This document shows, one piece after another, positions 26,557 through 35,004 of a DNA stretch of 64,000 nt. The notes beneath the pieces are model-generated. The model did not search any database and had not been told where the DNA came from. It saw only the letters and a list, made by a program, of their open reading frames with translations. Origin of the DNA: UBA3102 sp964413055 (GTDB taxonomy: Bacteria > Bacillota > Desulfotomaculia > Desulfotomaculales > Pelotomaculaceae); the NCBI GenBank assembly GCA_964413055.1, contig CAYPRB010000008.1, forward strand, positions 1-64,000, read 5' to 3'. The position numbers and the translations under genes are program-made. The number at the start of each line of letters is the position of its first letter. Position 1 is the first letter of the stretch.

Positions 26557-26578
26557 ATTTTTTGGTGTATATTACACA

Positions 26579-26636
26579 CGTTACTGGATTTTTGCAGGGG
26601 TGCCCTTATGGGTCCTGTTTTGAGATGAGAGTAACG
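26579..26636 (+). promoter_or_regulatory. Structured leader of rpsB, possible S2 autoregulation site
   Basis: A 7-bp stem (CGTTACT at 26579-26585, AGTAACG at 26630-26636) encloses a second hairpin built from CAGG/CCTG and CCC/GGG pairs around a TTAT loop (about 26595-26617). It lies between the promoter and the strong GGGGGAGGAGG ribosome site. Bacterial rpsB leaders often bind S2; that this one does is inference. Confidence 0.35.
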
Positions 26637-26672
26637 GAGGGTTAAAACCAGAGGGGGAGGAGGTGTAAAAGC

Positions 26673-27371
26673 ATGGCGGTTATTTCGATGAAACAACTGT
26701 TAGAAGCAGGGGTTCACTTTGGTCATCAGACGCGCCGCTGGAATCCTAAAATGGCCCCCTATATATTTACGGACCGCAACGGTATTTATATTGTAGATTT
26801 GCAGAAAACTGTAAGAATGGTGGAAGTAGCCTATAATTTTGTAAAAGAGCTTTCTGCCGAAGGGAATACAATACTCTTTGTCGGTACCAAGAAACAGGCC
26901 CAGGAGTCGGTCAGGGAAGAGGCCGAGCGTTGTGGTATGTTTTATGTGAACCAGCGCTGGCTGGGCGGTATGCTCACTAATTTTCAGACGATCCGAAAAA
27001 GGATTGACCGGCTTCATGAATTGGAGAAAATGGAGTTAAACGGTGACATGGAAGTATTGCCCAAAAAAGAAGTCGCCGAATTGATGCACGAAAAAGAAAG
27101 ATTGCAAAAGTTTTTAGGCGGTATAAAAGATATGCGGCGTCTGCCGGCAGCATTATATGTTATTGACCCCCGGAAAGAGCGTATTGCTGTAGCTGAGGCT
27201 CGCAAGTTGGGAATCCCTATCGTAGCTATTGTGGATACAAACTGTGATCCTGATGAAATAGATTATATTATACCGGGCAACGATGACGCCATCAGGGCGG
27301 TACGCCTGTTGACCGGGAAAATTGCCGATGCCGTTCTCGAAGGCAAGCAGGGCGAACAGGTTACAGAATAA
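26673..27371 (+). CDS. rpsB: 30S ribosomal protein S2
   Basis: A 232-residue ribosomal protein S2. The family signature is clear: ISMKQLLEAGVHFGHQTRRWNPKM (residues 4-27), LFVGTKKQAQESVREEA (about 68-84), NQRWLGGMLTNF (about 94-105) and PRKERIAVAEARKLGIPIVAIVDTNCDPD (about 170-198). Length is normal. The ribosome site GGAGGAGGTG is strong. It begins the rpsB-tsf-pyrH-frr block. Confidence 0.97.
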   Translation: MAVISMKQLLEAGVHFGHQTRRWNPKMAPYIFTDRNGIYIVDLQKTVRMVEVAYNFVKELSAEGNTILFVGTKKQAQESVREEAERCGMFYVNQRWLGGMLTNFQTIRKRIDRLHELEKMELNGDMEVLPKKEVAELMHEKERLQKFLGGIKDMRRLPAALYVIDPRKERIAVAEARKLGIPIVAIVDTNCDPDEIDYIIPGNDDAIRAVRLLTGKIADAVLEGKQGEQVTE

Positions 27372-27382
27372 CGGTAATTACA

Positions 27383-27420
27383 GGTAGGGGTTGGTTCGTT
27401 GAGAAACCCCTGCCTTTTTT
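27383..27420 (+). terminator. Terminator between rpsB and tsf
   Basis: GGTAGGGGTT (27383-27392) pairs with AACCCCTGCC (27405-27414) through one G-T wobble, followed by TTTTTT. Probably partial termination that sets the rpsB to tsf ratio. Confidence 0.75.
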
Positions 27421-27446
27421 CTGCCTTTATGTCGAAAATTAGATGA

Positions 27447-27473
27447 TTGCTTTTTGTAGATGCTGGATATAAT
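27447..27473 (+). promoter_or_regulatory. Putative tsf promoter
   Basis: TATAAT at 27468-27473 with TTGCTT at 27447-27452, a spacer of 15 bases that is shorter than ideal, 45 bases before tsf. Confidence 0.4.
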
Positions 27474-27517
27474 AGTATTTACGGGAAAATAATGGTTCAA
27501 AAGGAGATGTGACTTTT

Positions 27518-28183
27518 ATGGCTGTATCGGCAAGTTTAGTGAAGGAGCTTCGTGAACGAACCGGGGTTGGCATGATGGATTGCAAAAAAGCCCTCATTGA
27601 AACCAGCGGAGATCTTGAGAAGGCATCCGAATACCTAAGGGAAAAGGGCCTTGCTGCAGCAGCTAAAAAAGCAGGTAGAATTGCTGCAGAGGGCCGGGTG
27701 GAGGCATATATCCACGGTGCCGGTAGAATTGGAGTTTTGGTTGAAATAAACTGTGAAACTGATTTCGTTGCTAAGACAGACGAGTTTAAAGATTTTACCA
27801 GAGATATTGCTATGCAGATTGCTGCGTCAAAACCGGATTTTGTAAGACGGGAAGATATACCTGCTGATTTTATTGCCAAGGAAAAAGAGATCCTGCGGGC
27901 TCAAGCGCTTAATGAGGGAAAGCCGGAAAAGATAGTAGAAAAAATGGTTGCCGGGCGGCTTGAAAAGTATTACAAAGAGGTGTGCCTTTTGGAACAACCT
28001 TTTATTAAAGATCCGGACATTACTGTGGGGCAACTGTTAACGGAAAAAATATCTAAAATAGGTGAAAATGTAACGGTCAGGCGTTTTACCCGGTATGAAA
28101 TGGGTGAAGGTATTGTCAAAAAACAGGTAGATTTGGCAGCTGAAGTTGAAGCCGTTACTCAAACTCAAAAAGCAAGTAAATAA
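27518..28183 (+). CDS. tsf: Elongation factor Ts
   Basis: A 221-residue EF-Ts, the guanine nucleotide exchange factor for EF-Tu. The N-terminal UBA-like segment VKELRERTGVGMMDCKKALIE and the core CETDFVAKTDEFKDF (about 79-93) are diagnostic. It is the short form (about 200-220 residues) common in many Clostridia, lacking part of the second core subdomain of the ~290-residue E. coli protein. The start is ATG 27518 with AAGGAG upstream; an in-frame codon nine bases earlier is not favoured. Confidence 0.95.
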   Translation: MAVSASLVKELRERTGVGMMDCKKALIETSGDLEKASEYLREKGLAAAAKKAGRIAAEGRVEAYIHGAGRIGVLVEINCETDFVAKTDEFKDFTRDIAMQIAASKPDFVRREDIPADFIAKEKEILRAQALNEGKPEKIVEKMVAGRLEKYYKEVCLLEQPFIKDPDITVGQLLTEKISKIGENVTVRRFTRYEMGEGIVKKQVDLAAEVEAVTQTQKASK

Positions 28184-28257
28184 AAAATTATAAAAGGATT
28201 TAAAGTTAGTGTGTAGAAAGAATAAATGTTGGAAGACTGGAGGTTGTTAGCCTGGAA

Positions 28258-29028
28258 ATGGCTGCTCCAAAGTACAAACGTGTGGTTTTAAAGTTAAGCG
28301 GAGAGGCTCTTGCCGGTTCGTTGGGTTATGGTATCAACCCTGATGTGGTAAATGCAGTTGCCAGGCAGATAAAAGAAGTGGCAGCCGAAAAGGTTCAGCT
28401 GGCGGTAGTAGTCGGGGGAGGTAATATCTGGCGTGGAGTGGCCGGAAGTGCCAAAGGAATGGATAGGGCTACGGCAGATTATATGGGTATGCTGGCTACG
28501 GTTATGAATGCTTTGGCGCTTCAGGATGCTTTGGAGAAATATGAAATTGAAACCCGCACTTTAACGGCTATTGAAATGAGAGAAGTGGCTGAGCTTTACA
28601 TAAGGCGGCGCGCAATAAGGCATCTGGAAAAAGGAAGGGTGGTTATTTTTGCCGCCGGTACAGGTAATCCTTATTTCTCAACAGATACCACCGCATCTTT
28701 AAGAGCGGCGGAAATTGAAGCAGAAGTTATATTAATGGCCAAGCGGGTAGACGGTGTATATGATTCGGATCCGTTTAAAAATCCGCATGCGGTTAGGTTT
28801 GAAAAACTGACTTATATTGAGATGATTAACCGGGGTTTGGGTGTCATGGATGCAACTGCGGCATCTTTATGTATGGATAATAAGATACCCTTGATAGTAT
28901 TTAATTTAACCCAGGAAGGAAATATAAAAAGAGCGGTTTCCGGGGAAAGAATAGGAACTTATGTATATGCAGGAGGTGAATTCAATGCTGAAAGAAAAAA
29001 TCAAGGAAGCCGAATCAAATATGAATAA
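28258..29028 (+). CDS. pyrH: Uridylate kinase
   Basis: A 256-residue UMP kinase of the amino-acid-kinase fold that makes UDP. RVVLKLSGEALAG (8-20), VVGGGNIWRG (about 56-65), the KGMDRATADYMGMLATVMNALALQ stretch (about 70-93) and ASLRAAEI are present. After GERIGTYV, where family members usually end, it continues for about 19 residues and overlaps frr by 44 bases. The ATG at 28258 is 14 bases from the GGAGG at 28239; an in-frame CTG at 28252 has ideal spacing and may be the real start. Confidence 0.93.
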   Translation: MAAPKYKRVVLKLSGEALAGSLGYGINPDVVNAVARQIKEVAAEKVQLAVVVGGGNIWRGVAGSAKGMDRATADYMGMLATVMNALALQDALEKYEIETRTLTAIEMREVAELYIRRRAIRHLEKGRVVIFAAGTGNPYFSTDTTASLRAAEIEAEVILMAKRVDGVYDSDPFKNPHAVRFEKLTYIEMINRGLGVMDATAASLCMDNKIPLIVFNLTQEGNIKRAVSGERIGTYVYAGGEFNAERKNQGSRIKYE

Positions 29029-29542
29029 GACTATTGATGTCATCAAGAAAGATTTGGCATCGATGCGTGCCGGTCGGGCAACACCAGCGCTCCTGGATAA
29101 AATATTGGTCAATTATTACGGTACTCCGACACCTATCAATCAACTTGCCAATATTTCCGTACCGGAGGCCAGGCTTTTAGTAATCCAGCCATGGGATAAA
29201 AGCTCTTTACCAGAAATAGAAAGGGCTTTATTAAAATCGGACCTGGGTATTACCCCTGCCAGTGACGGTACTGTGATCAGGCTTGCCATACCGCAGCTTA
29301 CCCAGGAAAGACGGACAGATTTAGTGAAGACCATTAAGAAAAAAGCTGAAGAAGGCCGGGTAGCGATCAGAAACATCCGCCGTGATACCAATGAACAATT
29401 AAAATCCTGGCAAAAAAAGGGAGAAATATCAGAAGATGAGTTAAAGCGTAATCAGGATGAGGTCCAGAAGCTGACCGATCGTTTTATTAAGGAAATTGAC
29501 GGTGTTTTATCGGTAAAAGAACAGGAGATTATGCAAGTATAA
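28985..29542 (+). CDS. frr: Ribosome recycling factor
   Basis: A 185-residue protein, the exact family length, that splits post-termination ribosomes with EF-G. The N-terminal helix, MRAGRATPALLDKILVNYYG (about 29-48), domain II NISVPEARLLVIQPWD (about 58-73) and VRKT-type region DLVKTIKKKAEEGRVAIRNIRRD are visible. ATG 28985 follows CAGGAGGTG and lies inside the 3' end of pyrH, so translation is coupled. Confidence 0.96.
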   Translation: MLKEKIKEAESNMNKTIDVIKKDLASMRAGRATPALLDKILVNYYGTPTPINQLANISVPEARLLVIQPWDKSSLPEIERALLKSDLGITPASDGTVIRLAIPQLTQERRTDLVKTIKKKAEEGRVAIRNIRRDTNEQLKSWQKKGEISEDELKRNQDEVQKLTDRFIKEIDGVLSVKEQEIMQV

Positions 29543-29760
29543 TGGATAAACCTGATATTACCGGTTTATTTTTAGAAGACGCGATTAAAAAATGTAAAGA
29601 TATAGGATATAAAATAGATATTTTGTTCACCCGGCCCACTAAAGCGTTTACAGAGGGCAGGCCGAGAGCAGTACGCTTTAGCAGGGTTTCACGCAATAGA
29701 GGGGTGTTAACGGTAGTCCTTGAAGTTAAGGGGAGAGGAGGTGGACAAAGTGGCATATAA
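29542..29760 (+). CDS. Small PASTA-like domain protein
   Basis: A 72-residue protein that begins PDITGLFLEDAIKKCKDIGYKI, the pattern of a single PASTA repeat (PD-hydrophobic-GL...A...GY), followed by a basic strand region ending in VLTVVLEVKGRGGG. It has no signal or membrane segment. The start codon overlaps the frr stop (TAATG) and the end overlaps the ferredoxin gene by 11 bases, so it is embedded in the operon. Its function is unknown; PASTA repeats in kinases and PBPs bind muropeptides, but a free cytosolic repeat would do something else. Confidence 0.65.
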   Translation: MDKPDITGLFLEDAIKKCKDIGYKIDILFTRPTKAFTEGRPRAVRFSRVSRNRGVLTVVLEVKGRGGGQSGI

Positions 29761-29917
29761 AATTACTGATGAATGTTTGGCTTGTGGTACCTGCTTGGAA
29801 AGCTGTCCTAATGATGCAATAATTGAAGGTGATATTTATAAGATTGATCCCGACAAGTGTGAGAATTGTGGTGCATGTGTTGACGCTTGCCCGGTAGGCG
29901 CCATTATTGAAGAGTAA
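29750..29917 (+). CDS. 2[4Fe-4S] clostridial-type ferredoxin
   Basis: A 55-residue ferredoxin with two CxxCxxCxxxCP motifs: CLACGTCLESCP (about residues 9-20) and CENCGACVDACP (about 38-49). It is a low-potential electron carrier and could serve IspG (35005), whose FeS reduction needs ferredoxin or flavodoxin, or the activase system at 3417-6511; both links are inference. The start is GTG 29750 with AGAGGAGGT; an ATG ten codons earlier overlaps that ribosome site. Confidence 0.92.
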   Translation: MAYKITDECLACGTCLESCPNDAIIEGDIYKIDPDKCENCGACVDACPVGAIIEE

Positions 29918-29922
29918 TGGTT

Positions 29923-29948
29923 GACCCCCTCACATTGAGGGGGTCTTT
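29923..29948 (+). terminator. Rho-independent terminator after ferredoxin
   Basis: GACCCCCTC (29923-29931) and GAGGGGGTC (29937-29945), a perfect 9-bp stem with a 5-base loop, followed by TTTA. Confidence 0.75.
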
Positions 29949-29997
29949 ACATAATTTTCGTTAAATTTGGTTTTTTCCTGAGGAGACATTATGATCA

Positions 29998-30804
29998 ATG
30001 TTAAATAAAATAGTCGGCCTCTGGTGCCGGGAAAAGAAAAAAGACCGTTCTGCGGCTGCGGCAGAGATTGAAAAGCTGTTAAATATCATTGATCAAAATA
30101 AATTACCCCGACATATTGCAATAATTATGGACGGTAATGGAAGATGGGCTCAAAAACGTGGTTTGCCAAGAAAATTCGGACACCGTGCAGGGGTGGAGTC
30201 TCTACGTGATATTGTAAAAATATGTTCCGAATTAAATATTCAAGTCTTGACAGTCTATGCCTTTTCGACCGAAAATTGGAAAAGACCGCGTGAAGAAATT
30301 GATGTCCTTATGGATTTACTGGTAGAATATACAGTTAAGGAGATTGGTGACTTATGTCAAAACGGAGTCAGGGTTAACCCGATCGGAAGGTTACAGGAAC
30401 TGCCGTTATCCGCTCGGGAAGCTTTAAATGTGGCTGTGGAACGCACCCGTGATAACAACGGCCTGATTTTAAATTTAGCTTTAAACTACGGTGGACGGTC
30501 TGAGATAGTTGACGCGATTAACGTTATTGCCAGTAAAATTGAAAAACGGGGTTTGAAGGCAGTACGTGTTGATGAAAAGGTGGTTTCTGAACATCTTTAT
30601 ACCGCCGGTCAACCGGACCCGGACTTGCTTATCCGCCCGTCCGGTGATTTTAGGATCAGTAACTTTTTGATTTGGCAGCTTGCTTACACTGAGTTCTGGC
30701 TTACTCCTGTAATGTGGCCGGAGTTTCGCCGGGTGCATTTATTGCGTGCTCTGGTTGACTTCCAGCGACGGGAGCGCCGTTTTGGAGCCTTGAAAAAGGG
30801 TTAA
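29998..30804 (+). CDS. uppS: Undecaprenyl diphosphate synthase
   Basis: A 268-residue cis-prenyltransferase that makes the C55 lipid carrier for wall synthesis. The pyrophosphate loop is HIAIIMDGNGRWAQKRG with Asp45; HRAGVESLRDIV, YAFSTENWKRP (about 87-97), and RPSGDFRISNFLIWQLAYTE (about 211-230) complete the family pattern. There is a basic N-terminal extension of about 35 residues. The ribosome site GAGGAG is 12 bases from ATG 29998; another ATG at 29991 in a different frame opens a five-codon leader peptide that overlaps the start. Confidence 0.94.
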   Translation: MLNKIVGLWCREKKKDRSAAAAEIEKLLNIIDQNKLPRHIAIIMDGNGRWAQKRGLPRKFGHRAGVESLRDIVKICSELNIQVLTVYAFSTENWKRPREEIDVLMDLLVEYTVKEIGDLCQNGVRVNPIGRLQELPLSAREALNVAVERTRDNNGLILNLALNYGGRSEIVDAINVIASKIEKRGLKAVRVDEKVVSEHLYTAGQPDPDLLIRPSGDFRISNFLIWQLAYTEFWLTPVMWPEFRRVHLLRALVDFQRRERRFGALKKG

Positions 30805-30812
30805 AATAATTA

Positions 30813-31631
30813 ATGTGGAAAAAATTGAAGTCGGTGAATTTTGTGTTCTGCAAAAGAGTTATAAGTGCGCTGGTAGGGATTCCTTTTATTGTTTTGGCAG
30901 TCTGGCACGGTGGGGTACCGCTTTTATTCCTGACGGGGCTAATTATTGTGCTTGGATTGAGAGAAATGACCAAGATGTTAGCCAGGTTAGGATTAAAACC
31001 TTCATTATGGCTGGGTATAATCGGTAGCTTTGTTTTAACCGGCGGTGCCTATTTTTATGGCCACGGCTATCCCGGACCTACCATTACCATAACCCTGTTT
31101 TTGCATTTAATTGCAACCGTGGTTCTTTACCCGGCATATTCATTGCAAGATGCCGCCGGCACCCTGCTCGGCACATTATATTTGGGACTCCTTAACTATT
31201 GTTACTTATTAAGAACGCTACCGGACGGCTGGATTTGGCTTATTTTCATGCTGACCGGGACTTGGGCCAGTGATACCGCCGCCTATTTTGTCGGCAAAAC
31301 TTTTGGAAAAACAAAAATTGCTCCTGAATTAAGCCCCAAAAAAACTTTCGAAGGAACTATAGGGGGCATACTGGGGAGTATCCTGGTCGGATATTTGTTT
31401 ATCCTTTTTTATCCCTTTCTTGATCCGGTTAAAATGTTGGTTTTGGGATTATTGCTGGGTATTACGGCAGGGTTGGGCGATTTGTTGGAATCAACATTTA
31501 AACGGCAGGCCGGAGTAAAGGATTCCAGCAAACTGATCCCCGGTCACGGCGGTATTCTGGACCGGTTTGACAGTGCAATGTTTACTGCTCCGCTGGCATA
31601 CTACTATATCAGGTTTTTTATAATAAATTGA
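30813..31631 (+). CDS. cdsA: Phosphatidate cytidylyltransferase
   Basis: A 272-residue membrane enzyme that makes CDP-diacylglycerol for phospholipid synthesis. About seven to eight hydrophobic segments are seen, and the C-terminal CDS signature runs from KTFEGTIGGILGS (about 181-193) to GDLLESTFKRQAGVKDSS and PGHGGILDRFDS (about 217-252). It follows uppS by 8 bases. The ribosome site is weak, in line with coupling to uppS. Confidence 0.94.
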   Translation: MWKKLKSVNFVFCKRVISALVGIPFIVLAVWHGGVPLLFLTGLIIVLGLREMTKMLARLGLKPSLWLGIIGSFVLTGGAYFYGHGYPGPTITITLFLHLIATVVLYPAYSLQDAAGTLLGTLYLGLLNYCYLLRTLPDGWIWLIFMLTGTWASDTAAYFVGKTFGKTKIAPELSPKKTFEGTIGGILGSILVGYLFILFYPFLDPVKMLVLGLLLGITAGLGDLLESTFKRQAGVKDSSKLIPGHGGILDRFDSAMFTAPLAYYYIRFFIIN

Positions 31632-31645
31632 GGTGACGTTTCAGG

Positions 31646-32686
31646 GTGACCAGACTATTAACCTTGATCATTTGCGCCGTTCTGTCAATACTTTTAGTTG
31701 CGGCGGTTTTTAAATATTTATTACCTGTATTTTTGCCTTTTATCATTGCTTTATTTTTGAGTATGTTAATGGAGCCGTTGGTCAGATGGTTGCAGAACCG
31801 GTTGAAGTTATCCCGCGGTTTGGCTGCCCTAATTTCCATGGTCATTTTTTTTGGCGGTTTCATGCTGGTTGTTTCGACAATTATTTTACAACTGGTTGCA
31901 GAGTTAATTAAGCTTTCCATATCATTACCTGAAGTTGCAGCAGAGTTGCAAAAGTACTACCATTATCTAGTAGATAAAGCCACGGCTTTTTATGTTACCC
32001 TTTCCCCGGGGGTGCTTTCGTCCCTGGAACAAAGTATCAACAATTTAACTTCAAGCCTCCAGGGTTTGATCAGTAAGGCAGTAAATACAATACTGTTATT
32101 TATGTCTTTTGTTCCCGGTACTGTTGTGATAATCATTGTCAGCCTGTTGGCGACTTATTTCCTTATCCGTGACCGGCATAAGTTTGCAGCAAAATTAAGA
32201 CACTTAATACCGGAACCCTGGGGTGACAAAACAATAATAGTTATCCGGGAAATCGGTGTAGCATTTGTGGGTTACTTGAAAGCACAAAGCATACTTATTT
32301 TTATTTCCACTACCATCAGTGTCATCGGATTATATTTTGCCGGAGCGGAATATGCCTTGACCATGGGTCTTATTATAGGTTTTTTTGATTTAATTCCGGT
32401 ACTGGGCCCGGCCACAATTTATATTCCCTGGGCGATATGGTCATTTGCAACGGGAGCAACCGGATTTGGAATAAAAATTAGCGTTATATATATTATTGTG
32501 CTTGTATCACGACAGTTACTTGAGGCAAAGATAGTAGCGACCAATCTCGGCTTACACCCTTTGGCAGTTCTTATTGCCATGTATGTGGGTCTGAAAACTA
32601 TGGGATTATTGGGTTTGATTTTGGGACCCATTTTACTTATCGCCGTACAAGCGGTTATAAAAGCGGTAACTTTAACGTCAAAATAA
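31646..32686 (+). CDS. ytvI: AI-2E family transporter-like protein, sporulation YtvI type
   Basis: A 346-residue polytopic membrane protein of the AI-2E/PerM family, most like the sporulation integral membrane protein YtvI. It has two N-terminal helices (about 5-42), one near 63-83, a soluble stretch (about 90-150), and C-terminal helices including FFDLIPVLGPATIYIPWAIW (about 244-263) and LGLHPLAVLIAMYVGLKTMG, both family motifs. The start is GTG 31646 behind GAGGTGA. Its position inside a housekeeping lipid operon is unusual for a protein thought to act in sporulation; the substrate is unknown. Confidence 0.8.
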   Translation: MTRLLTLIICAVLSILLVAAVFKYLLPVFLPFIIALFLSMLMEPLVRWLQNRLKLSRGLAALISMVIFFGGFMLVVSTIILQLVAELIKLSISLPEVAAELQKYYHYLVDKATAFYVTLSPGVLSSLEQSINNLTSSLQGLISKAVNTILLFMSFVPGTVVIIIVSLLATYFLIRDRHKFAAKLRHLIPEPWGDKTIIVIREIGVAFVGYLKAQSILIFISTTISVIGLYFAGAEYALTMGLIIGFFDLIPVLGPATIYIPWAIWSFATGATGFGIKISVIYIIVLVSRQLLEAKIVATNLGLHPLAVLIAMYVGLKTMGLLGLILGPILLIAVQAVIKAVTLTSK

Positions 32687-32732
32687 ATACTATATAAAAA
32701 TGTTATCGTAAGATATATTTATTGGAGAGATT

Positions 32733-33896
32733 ATGAAAAAAATAGTGATCATAGGTAGTACAGGTTCCATCGGAAGGCAGGTTTTGGATGTTGTTAAAAA
32801 TCTGCCGGGTAAATTTAAAGTGGTTGGTTTGGGTGCCGGTAGCAATTGGCGCCTGATGGGGGAACAAATTAAGGAGTTCCGGCCTTTAGCAGTAGCCCTG
32901 AACGGGGAAGCGGAATTAAAAAAACTAAGCCGGTTAATAGCTAATTCAAGTGGGCCGGAACTTTTTAAGGGCAGAAAGGGCATGGAAAATATTGCCGTTT
33001 TACCGGAAGCCGACCTGGTGGTGGTTGCGGTAACCGGAGCGGCAGGGATTTATCCCACCTGTGCGGCGATATCCGCCGGTAAAGATATCGCCCTTGCTAA
33101 CAAGGAAACCCTGGTTGCGGCCGGGCATTTGGTGATGGAGCTTGCCACCCGGAAAAACGTCGCTGTTCTTCCGGTTGACAGCGAACACTCGGCTATTTGG
33201 CAGTGCCTGAACGGACAAGATTGCAGTACGGTAAACAGATTAATTCTTACTGCATCCGGCGGGCCATTCCGTGAATTAACCAAGAAAGAAATTGAGAATG
33301 TAACGGTAGAAATGGCCCTTAATCATCCCAATTGGAGCATGGGGAAGAAAATAACCGTAGATTCAGCTACTTTAATGAATAAGGGTCTGGAAGTTATTGA
33401 AGCCAAATGGCTTTTCGGAGTGGATTATGCAAAAATAGAAGTTGTTATTCATCCCCAGAGTATAATTCATTCTGCGGTAGAGTTTCTTGACGGTTCGGTA
33501 ATCGCCCAAATGGGATTACCGGACATGCGATTACCAATTCAATATGCTCTAACCTATCCACAACGTTTTGGCAGTTCTTTTCCCAGACTTGAATTTAATA
33601 AATTGCAGCAATTGACATTTATCAAGCCGGATACCGAAAAATTTCTTTCCCTGCGGTTGGCCTATGAAGCAGGAAGGGAAGGAGGCACCATGCCTGCGGT
33701 TTTAAATGCCGCTAATGAAGTAGCCGTAAATGCTTTTTTAAAAGGGGAAATTGGTTTTAACGTCATTCCCGCTGTTGTATGCAGGGTTATGGAAAGGCAT
33801 CAGAGCGTGAGCATGCCGGATCTGGACGAAATAATGGAGGCTGACCGCTGGGGCAGGGAAGCCGGGAATAAAATAATAAAAAATTATGTTAAATAA
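32733..33896 (+). CDS. dxr: 1-deoxy-D-xylulose 5-phosphate reductoisomerase
   Basis: A 387-residue NADPH enzyme for the second step of the MEP isoprenoid pathway. The nucleotide-binding loop GSTGSIGRQVLDVV (residues 8-21), ALANKETLVAAG (about 123-134), the metal site PVDSEHSAIWQ (about 149-159), the flexible loop LTASGGPFRE and NHPNWSMGKKITVDSATLMNKGLEVIEA (about 197-224) are all intact. GGAGAG precedes the ATG. Confidence 0.96.
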   Translation: MKKIVIIGSTGSIGRQVLDVVKNLPGKFKVVGLGAGSNWRLMGEQIKEFRPLAVALNGEAELKKLSRLIANSSGPELFKGRKGMENIAVLPEADLVVVAVTGAAGIYPTCAAISAGKDIALANKETLVAAGHLVMELATRKNVAVLPVDSEHSAIWQCLNGQDCSTVNRLILTASGGPFRELTKKEIENVTVEMALNHPNWSMGKKITVDSATLMNKGLEVIEAKWLFGVDYAKIEVVIHPQSIIHSAVEFLDGSVIAQMGLPDMRLPIQYALTYPQRFGSSFPRLEFNKLQQLTFIKPDTEKFLSLRLAYEAGREGGTMPAVLNAANEVAVNAFLKGEIGFNVIPAVVCRVMERHQSVSMPDLDEIMEADRWGREAGNKIIKNYVK

Positions 33897-33913
33897 TTAT
33901 TAAGGGGTATTAT

Positions 33914-34948
33914 ATGCTGACTTTTATAGCCTCGATTTTTGTTTTTGGCATTCTGATATTTTTTCATGAACTCGGTCATTTTTTAGTCGCTAAGTTGTTC
34001 GGAGTCAAAGTCCATGAATTTAGTATGGGTTTTGGTCCTAAAATAATGGTGATTTCCAGAGGAGAGACGTTGTACAACTTACGTGCCCTTCCGCTCGGTG
34101 GGTTTGTACGTATGGCCGGGATGGACCCGAGTGAAAAAGAAGAAGATGATGAAGAGCGGGGTTTTAATAAGAAAACGATAGGACAACGGATAAGTATTAT
34201 ATTTGCAGGTCCTTTGATGAATTTTTTGCTTGCTATTGCATTACTTGCCGTAATTTTCTTTTTTCAAGGTTTACCTGTCCCGTCGCCCGGCACCAGTATT
34301 GGTGATGTTATTCCCGGTTCTCCGGCATCCGAGGCGGGTCTTAAAGCTGGGGATCAAATAGTTGCGATAAACGGTGAGCGGGTTGATAGATGGGAAGATT
34401 TAGTACACATCATATATGATAAGCCTGAAGAGAAAATATTCGTTACTGTGGTCAGGGACGGATTTGAAAAAAGATTTAATCTTGTAACGTTTAAAGATGA
34501 GGAAGGGCTGGGGAAGATAGGTATTTACCAGGCCAGTGAGTATCAGAAATTAGGTATACTCCAAGCTTTGGTTATGGGAGTGGAATGGACCGGGAGAGTA
34601 ACTTTTATGATTTTGGATTTTTTGGCTAAGATGATTTTTGGCCAAGCACCTGCTGACTTGGGCGGGCCGGTACGGGTGGTCAGCGAAATAGGAAAGGCGG
34701 CTGAAATGGGATTTTTCTTTTTATTGCAGCTGGCAGCCTTTCTTAATATAAACCTCGGCCTGTTTAACCTTTTACCCATTCCGGCCCTGGACGGCAGCCG
34801 GATCATGTTCTTGTTCTGGGAAAAAGTGAGAGGGCGTCCGGTAGACCCCGTGAAGGAGAATTTTATCCATCTGGTAGGATTGGGCCTGCTTTTATTGTTA
34901 ATGGTTATTATTACTTATAACGATGTTCTCCAGGTATTTATATCTTGA
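33914..34948 (+). CDS. rseP: Site-2 protease RseP
   Basis: A 344-residue intramembrane metalloprotease. HELGHFL (residues 18-24 region) is the zinc site, a PDZ domain spans about 120-205 (GSPASEAGLKAGDQIVAING), and LFNLLPIPALDGSR (about 283-296) holds the third ligand. Several membrane helices are present. Family members cleave anti-sigma factors and leftover signal peptides. Position between dxr and ispG is conserved in Firmicutes. Confidence 0.94.
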   Translation: MLTFIASIFVFGILIFFHELGHFLVAKLFGVKVHEFSMGFGPKIMVISRGETLYNLRALPLGGFVRMAGMDPSEKEEDDEERGFNKKTIGQRISIIFAGPLMNFLLAIALLAVIFFFQGLPVPSPGTSIGDVIPGSPASEAGLKAGDQIVAINGERVDRWEDLVHIIYDKPEEKIFVTVVRDGFEKRFNLVTFKDEEGLGKIGIYQASEYQKLGILQALVMGVEWTGRVTFMILDFLAKMIFGQAPADLGGPVRVVSEIGKAAEMGFFFLLQLAAFLNINLGLFNLLPIPALDGSRIMFLFWEKVRGRPVDPVKENFIHLVGLGLLLLLMVIITYNDVLQVFIS

Positions 34949-35004
34949 GATATGCCAGGGCAAAGATAGAGTGCTTGTTATAGTATTATTATAAGGTGAT
35001 CATA

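Noticed and set aside
29991..30008. Five-codon upstream frame overlapping the uppS start
   Set aside because: ATG 29991 has better spacing to GAGGAG than the uppS ATG, but such a short frame can occur by chance; mentioned only in the uppS entry.
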